10,814 nucleotides of DNA. Source: Opitutaceae bacterium. GTDB taxonomy: Bacteria; Verrucomicrobiota; Verrucomicrobiia; Opitutales; Opitutaceae. The position numbers and the translations under genes were made by a program. The notes below the pieces were generated by a model, which worked only from the letters and a program-made list of their open reading frames with translations, was not told where the DNA came from and ran no database searches. Every line of letters starts with the position of its first letter. Position 1 is the stretch's first letter. The stretch covers positions 1 to 10,814 of the forward strand of contig SYDD01000268.1 in NCBI GenBank assembly GCA_005786775.1. The letters run 5' to 3'. Positions 7,628-10,814 of this stretch are shown piece after piece.

Positions 7628-7650
7628 CCGCGTCGCCGTCGGCGACGCGG
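7628..7650. repeat. Perfect 10-bp inverted repeat (hairpin) upstream of the reductase
   Basis: CCGCGTCGCC at 7628-7637 is the exact reverse complement of GGCGACGCGG at 7641-7650, with a 3-nt GTC spacer. It lies between the divergent reductase start (7585) and the TPP aptamer (7710). Neither strand has a T-run after it, so it does not look like an intrinsic terminator. It could be a structured leader of the reductase mRNA, a palindromic protein-binding site, or chance in GC-rich DNA. Confidence 0.5.
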
Positions 7651-7709
7651 TCACGCTGCAGTTACTTGGCGCTTGCCCCGCTCCGGTGGGCCCCGTTGTT
7701 TGACGCCGC

Positions 7710-7802
7710 CTGTAGGGGTGTCTTCCGCGGAAGACTGAGATTGCGGCGCGACCGGCCGCTCGACCCTTTGAACCTGCCGGATCATGCCGACGAAGGAAAC
7801 AG
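7710..7802 (+). ncRNA. TPP riboswitch (THI element) aptamer
   Basis: All parts of the thiamine pyrophosphate aptamer can be placed. P1 is CTGT (7710-7713) with ACAG (7799-7802). P2 is GGGGT (7715-7719) with ACCC (7763-7766). P3 is GTCTTCC (7720-7726) with GGAAGAC (7729-7735), followed by the invariant CTGAGA (7735-7740). An optional P3a pairs GCGGC (7743-7747) with GCCGC (7755-7759). The second arm has the conserved TTTGAACCTG, GGATCATGCC and GAAGGAAA segments (7767-7799). The P5 helix is short, about three pairs. The aptamer ends 82 nt before the TonB-dependent receptor start and lies on the same strand. By family knowledge, TPP binding would lower receptor expression. Confidence 0.95.
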
Positions 7803-7803
7803 C

Positions 7804-7882
7804 AGGCGCCGCCAGTTGCGCCGTTCGGGTGCGCCGGAGGCGCCTCCTTCGGCGACGTGGCCCCGGGTTGCAGGTTGCCACC
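7804..7882 (+). promoter_or_regulatory. Putative riboswitch expression platform
   Basis: Competing structures lie between the aptamer and the receptor start. AGGCGCC (7804-7810), directly abutting P1, can pair with GGCGCCT (7839-7845). Alternatively, GCGCC (7831-7835) pairs with GGCGC (7839-7843) around a 3-nt loop, extended after one mismatch by GGG (7827-7829) with TCC (7845-7847). Nearer the start, GTGGC (7857-7861) pairs with GCCAC (7877-7881), which could hide the ribosome landing area 4 nt before the ATG. There is no T-run, so control of translation or Rho-dependent control seems likelier than intrinsic termination. Pairings were read by eye, without energy calculation. Confidence 0.4.
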
Positions 7883-7884
7883 CA

Positions 7885-9987
7885 ATGCCACGTCCTGTCT
7901 CCCTGCTCCTCCTCCTGCCGCTCCTCGCCGCCGCCCGCGCCGCCGAGGCCCCCGCGCCCGCCGTGCCGCTCGCCCCGGTCCGCGTCACCGCCGACCTCTG
8001 GGGCGCCGACCTCGAGCGCATCCCCGCCAGCGTCACGGTCCTCGACGCCCCCGCCCTCGCCGCCAGCGCGATCCGCCACTTCGGCGACCTCGTCGACCAG
8101 ATCCCCGGGCTCACGTGGACCGGCGGCACCTCCCGCCCTCGTTACCTGCAGCTCCGCGGCGTCGGCGAGAACTCCCAGTACGAGGGCGAGACGCCCGACT
8201 CCGCCGTCCGCTTTCTGGTCGATGATTTCGACTTCACCGGCCTCGGCGGCCTCGCCGGCACGTTCGACGTGGACCAGGTGGAGGTGCTCCGCGGCCCGCA
8301 GGCCGGCGCCTTCGGGGCCAATGCCGCCGGCGGGCTCGTCCGGCTCGTGACGACCGCCCCCTCTACCCGCTGGTCGGGCCGCCTCGAGGCCACCGCCGGC
8401 GGCGAGGGGTTGTCCACCGCTGGGCTCGCCTTCGGGGGCGCCCTGGTCCCGGGCAGCGACCCCGGCCGCCCCGCCTTCCGCCTCAGCCTCCAGCGCCACA
8501 CCGACGACGGCTTCCGCCGCAACGTCACGCTCGGCCGCGCCACCAACACCCGCGACGAGACCGCCGGCCGCCTGCGCCTCGCCACCACCCTTCCCTCGGG
8601 CTGGCGGCTTGAGGGTGGCCTGCTCCACGCCCGCCTGCGCAATGGCTTCGATGAGTTCGCCTTGGACAACAACGGCGAGCTGACCTTCAGCGACCAGCCC
8701 GGCCGGGATGACCAGAATTCCCGCGGCGCCAGCCTCCGCGTGGTCTCCCCCGGCCCTGGCCTGCGCCTCACCGCGGTCAGCCAGGTCACGCGCACTACCT
8801 CCCGCTACAGTTACGACGACGACTGGACGGCCGCTTCCTACCGGGGCTTCAGCGACCTCGGCCGCCGCCGCACCGCCTTCAGCCAGGAACTGCGGCTCGA
8901 CACCCCCGCAGCCGCCGCCCCCGGTGCCGCCCGCTGGACGCTCGGTGCCTGGGCCGGCCGCACCGAGGAGACGTCCGGCTACACCAACGAGGACCCGGGT
9001 AACCTCCGCGGCCTGCGGACCACCTACCGCAGCGACAACGGCGCGCTCTTCGCGCAGGCCGGCTGGACCCTCGCCCTAGGCACGCGCCTCACCGCTGGCC
9101 TCCGCGCCGAACGGGTCGAGACGGCTGGCCGCGGCGTCCGCACCCGCTTCCGCAAGTCGCGTGGCACCAGTGACCCCGTCGTTACCTTCACCCCCACCTT
9201 CGCCGACTCCCTCGCCGGCGGCCGCCTAGTCCTCGAGCATGACCTTGGCGCCGGTCGGCTAGCTTGGGCCTCCCTCACTCGGGGCTACAAGGCCGGCGGG
9301 ATCAACGTGGACGCCCGCATTTCCCCGCCGGCCGATCCGCTCACCTATGGCACCGAGGACCTGTGGAACTGGGAGGCCGGCCTGCGTGGCCAGGCCTTCG
9401 GGGGGCGTCTGCGCGGCGAGGCGACCGCCTTCCTGCTCGATCGACGCCAAGTCCAGGTCCGCGATTCCGCCGGTTTCGGCGGGAATTACCGCTTCTTCAC
9501 CGCCAACGGTGACACCGCGCGCGTCTCCGGCCTCGAGGTGTCCGCCACCTGGGTCCTCCCCCGCGCGTGGTCCGTGCAGGCTTCCGGATTCCTACAGGAT
9601 TCCGACCTTGCCCGCTTCCGCCTCGCCAGCGGCCTGCCCGCCGGGGGGCGCCGGCTCGCTAACACTCCGCGCCACGGGCACACCCTCGCCCTGCGCCACG
9701 GCGCCGGCCCCGGCTGGTTCGGGCGCCTCGAGCACACCGGCCGCGCCGCCCAGTTCGATTCGAACAACCACGACGAGGCGCGCCGCGCCTTCGGGGTCTG
9801 GAACGCCACGCTGGGCTACGCGACCCCCGGTTGGACGCTCACGCTCTGGGCCCGCAATCTCGCCGACACCGCCTACGACAAACGGGTGTTCTTCTTCGGT
9901 AACGAGGACCCCGACTACGCGCCCCGCCGCTACACCTCCCGCGCGGATCCGCGGCAGGCCGGGGTCACGCTGAGCCGGTCGTTCTGA
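7885..9987 (+). CDS. TonB-dependent outer-membrane receptor, probable thiamine-compound importer
   Basis: A 700-residue outer-membrane beta-barrel with an N-terminal plug, taking up its ligand with TonB-ExbBD energy. It starts with a signal peptide (MPRPVSLLLLLPLLAAARAA), then a TonB-box-like stretch (APVRVTAD, about 30-37). The plug follows with SVTVLDA, the LVDQIPGL segment, LQLRGVGEN and VEVLRGPQ at 132-139. The rest is barrel, with alternating hydrophobic strands and the typical C-terminal aromatic end (VTLSRSF). ATG 7885 is chosen because the signal peptide begins there; the open frame back to 7666 reads through the riboswitch. The TPP aptamer directly upstream implies that the cargo is thiamine, a phosphate ester of it or a precursor. 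Riboswitch-controlled receptors of this type are known in Bacteroidetes. No inner-membrane thiamine transporter or thi gene is in view, so it would have to be encoded elsewhere. The specificity rests on regulation, not on recognised binding residues. Confidence 0.92.
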   Translation: MPRPVSLLLLLPLLAAARAAEAPAPAVPLAPVRVTADLWGADLERIPASVTVLDAPALAASAIRHFGDLVDQIPGLTWTGGTSRPRYLQLRGVGENSQYEGETPDSAVRFLVDDFDFTGLGGLAGTFDVDQVEVLRGPQAGAFGANAAGGLVRLVTTAPSTRWSGRLEATAGGEGLSTAGLAFGGALVPGSDPGRPAFRLSLQRHTDDGFRRNVTLGRATNTRDETAGRLRLATTLPSGWRLEGGLLHARLRNGFDEFALDNNGELTFSDQPGRDDQNSRGASLRVVSPGPGLRLTAVSQVTRTTSRYSYDDDWTAASYRGFSDLGRRRTAFSQELRLDTPAAAAPGAARWTLGAWAGRTEETSGYTNEDPGNLRGLRTTYRSDNGALFAQAGWTLALGTRLTAGLRAERVETAGRGVRTRFRKSRGTSDPVVTFTPTFADSLAGGRLVLEHDLGAGRLAWASLTRGYKAGGINVDARISPPADPLTYGTEDLWNWEAGLRGQAFGGRLRGEATAFLLDRRQVQVRDSAGFGGNYRFFTANGDTARVSGLEVSATWVLPRAWSVQASGFLQDSDLARFRLASGLPAGGRRLANTPRHGHTLALRHGAGPGWFGRLEHTGRAAQFDSNNHDEARRAFGVWNATLGYATPGWTLTLWARNLADTAYDKRVFFFGNEDPDYAPRRYTSRADPRQAGVTLSRSF

Positions 9988-10051
9988 GCCCGTTCCGCGC
10001 CGATCCGGCTTCCGCTTGCCGGCCCGGCGCCCGGGCGCTTTGGTCCCCGCG

Positions 10052-10645
10052 ATGATTTCGCTCCACGAAGGCAAGGGTGCCCGGACGAAGCGGTCCCGCG
10101 ACCGCGCGTTCCTGCTGCACCTGGAGCTGACGGGCGCCCAACCCCGAGTCTGGCGCCGGCTCCTCGTGCGCGAGTCGATGTGGCTCTCCCGCCTTCACGA
10201 GGCCATCCAGGTCGCCTTCGACTGGTTTGATTATCAAACGCACTCCTTCCAGTTCGAGGACGTTCGGTACGGTAACCCGCTCCAGCGGGAGGACCTCGTG
10301 GTCGAGGACGATCGGGATGTCACGCTCGCGACCGTGGATCTGGAACACCGGGAACGGGGCGTCTACCATTACCACTTCGGCCCGGGCTGGCAGGTGGAGC
10401 TGCGGGTGGAGGGCATCCAACCCCTCGCCAAGGGCAAGGTCTACCCGGTATGCGTGGCCGGCGAACGCGCCGGTCCTCCCGAGGACTGCGGCGGCCTAGA
10501 CGCCTTCCACGATATGCTGGCCTGCATCCAAGAGCCGAACACCGAGCTCGGCCGCGAATGGCTCGAGTGGCTCGGCCCCGATTACGACCCCGCTGCCTGC
10601 AAACTCGAGGCTATCAACAAGGCCCTCCGCAAGGTCGGCCGCTGA
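10052..10645 (+). CDS. Plasmid pRiA4b ORF-3-like protein
   Basis: A 197-residue protein of the pRiA4b ORF-3 family (Pfam PF07929), a widespread cytoplasmic family without an established biochemical role. Hallmarks are the opening strand LLHLELTGAQPRVWRRLLV with W34-R35-R36, the following SRLHEAIQVAFDWFDYQTHSF, YHYHFGPGWQVEL in the middle, and the signature CVAGERAGPPEDCGG with E144, D145 and C146. The usual family spelling YDFGDxWeH is altered here to YHFGPGWQV, so two acidic or polar positions are changed. ATG 10052 is chosen over TTG 10016, which adds only a non-conserved Pro/Arg leader. It starts 64 nt after the receptor stop on the same strand and could be read through from it, but a role in thiamine uptake cannot be claimed. 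No Shine-Dalgarno site is seen. Confidence 0.88.
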   Translation: MISLHEGKGARTKRSRDRAFLLHLELTGAQPRVWRRLLVRESMWLSRLHEAIQVAFDWFDYQTHSFQFEDVRYGNPLQREDLVVEDDRDVTLATVDLEHRERGVYHYHFGPGWQVELRVEGIQPLAKGKVYPVCVAGERAGPPEDCGGLDAFHDMLACIQEPNTELGREWLEWLGPDYDPAACKLEAINKALRKVGR

Positions 10646-10679
10646 GCCCTCCCGCCCTCGCGGGGTCCCGCAACTCGCC

Positions 10680-10814
10680 TTAGGTGGTTAGCCCCAGCTC
10701 ACCGCGCGTAAGCTGGAAATCGATGTTGCCCTGCGCGTTGGCCGCCGGCGCCAGCTCGCGTCCCGCCACCCGCGCCACCAGCGCCAGCAAAGCGTCTGCG
10801 TCGACCGCCGGCTC
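10680..10814 (-). CDS. C-terminal end of an unrecognised protein (partial)
   Basis: Reading leftward from the window edge, 44 codons run to a TAA stop at 10680-10682 with mostly G or C third positions. The peptide includes DADALLALVARVAGRELAP followed by NAQGNIDFQLTRGELGLTT. It looks like an amphipathic helix plus a short strand-like tail and is more protein-like than the opposite strand. It converges on the pRiA4b-like gene with 34 nt between stops. No family was recognised and the N-terminus lies outside the window. Confidence 0.6.
   Translation of the reverse strand, partial: EPAVDADALLALVARVAGRELAPAANAQGNIDFQLTRGELGLTT

Noticed and set aside
7672..7700. TTGCCC and TTGTTT, 17 nt apart, as a promoter for the riboswitch transcript
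   Set aside because: The spacing is right, but the second box matches the -10 consensus at only two positions, so it cannot be supported.
7666..7884. N-terminal extension of the TonB-dependent receptor
   Set aside because: It would be encoded by the riboswitch itself and would bury the signal peptide 73 residues inside the protein.
7586..7891. N-terminal extension of the aldo/keto reductase
   Set aside because: The frame stays open, but the added sequence has no conservation pattern and covers the riboswitch in antisense. The family N-terminus begins at 7585.
10027..10038. Palindrome GCGCCCGGGCGC followed by TTT as a terminator of the receptor gene
   Set aside because: With a realistic loop the stem is only about four pairs and the T-run is three bases, so it is too weak to call.
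10651..10664. CCCGC/GCGGG hairpin between convergent genes as a terminator
   Set aside because: Only five pairs and no T-run on either strand; such stems are common by chance at this GC content.

Overview
This is a GC-rich (about 70% by eye), gene-dense bacterial window whose reading frames end almost every codon in G or C. Only one gene (the TSUP transporter) has a clear Shine-Dalgarno site. A Tat-exported DegT-type protein, a TonB-dependent receptor that implies an outer membrane, and the general codon style suggest a Gram-negative from the Verrucomicrobiota/Planctomycetota side, perhaps an Opitutaceae-like verrucomicrobium. That assignment is inference, because there is no rRNA or other marker gene here.

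Layout. Bases 1-37 may hold the tail of an upstream gene. A Tat-signal DegT/DnrJ/EryC1 aminotransferase-family protein follows (117-1469). A compact plus-strand cluster comes next: a TSUP (TauE/SafE) permease (1609-2337), a GabD-like aldehyde dehydrogenase 4 nt later (2342-3775), and an MFS transporter (3819-5120). Two transporters flanking one oxidising enzyme suggest uptake, oxidation and export of a small aldehyde-derived acid, possibly a semialdehyde or a sulfonate. A small minus-strand protein with one membrane span (5140-5421) lies between the MFS gene and an undecaprenyl-diphosphate phosphatase (5529-6620) that has a signal-peptide-like N-terminal extension and a loop insertion. Convergent to uppP is an aldo/keto reductase (6653-7585, minus strand) that closely resembles L-galactose dehydrogenase.

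The most informative element is between 7586 and 7884. A well-formed TPP riboswitch aptamer (7710-7802) sits directly in front of a 700-residue TonB-dependent receptor (7885-9987). The receptor is therefore very probably an outer-membrane importer of thiamine or a related compound, shut off when cellular TPP is high. Possible expression-platform hairpins lie between aptamer and start codon, and a perfect 10-bp hairpin lies on the side of the divergent reductase.

After the receptor come a plasmid pRiA4b ORF-3-like protein (10052-10645) and, on the minus strand, the C-terminal end of an unrecognised protein running off the window (10680-10814). No rRNA, tRNA, CRISPR array, insertion sequence or phage gene was seen. 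Apart from the 299-nt riboswitch region, no gene-free stretch approaches 300 bases.
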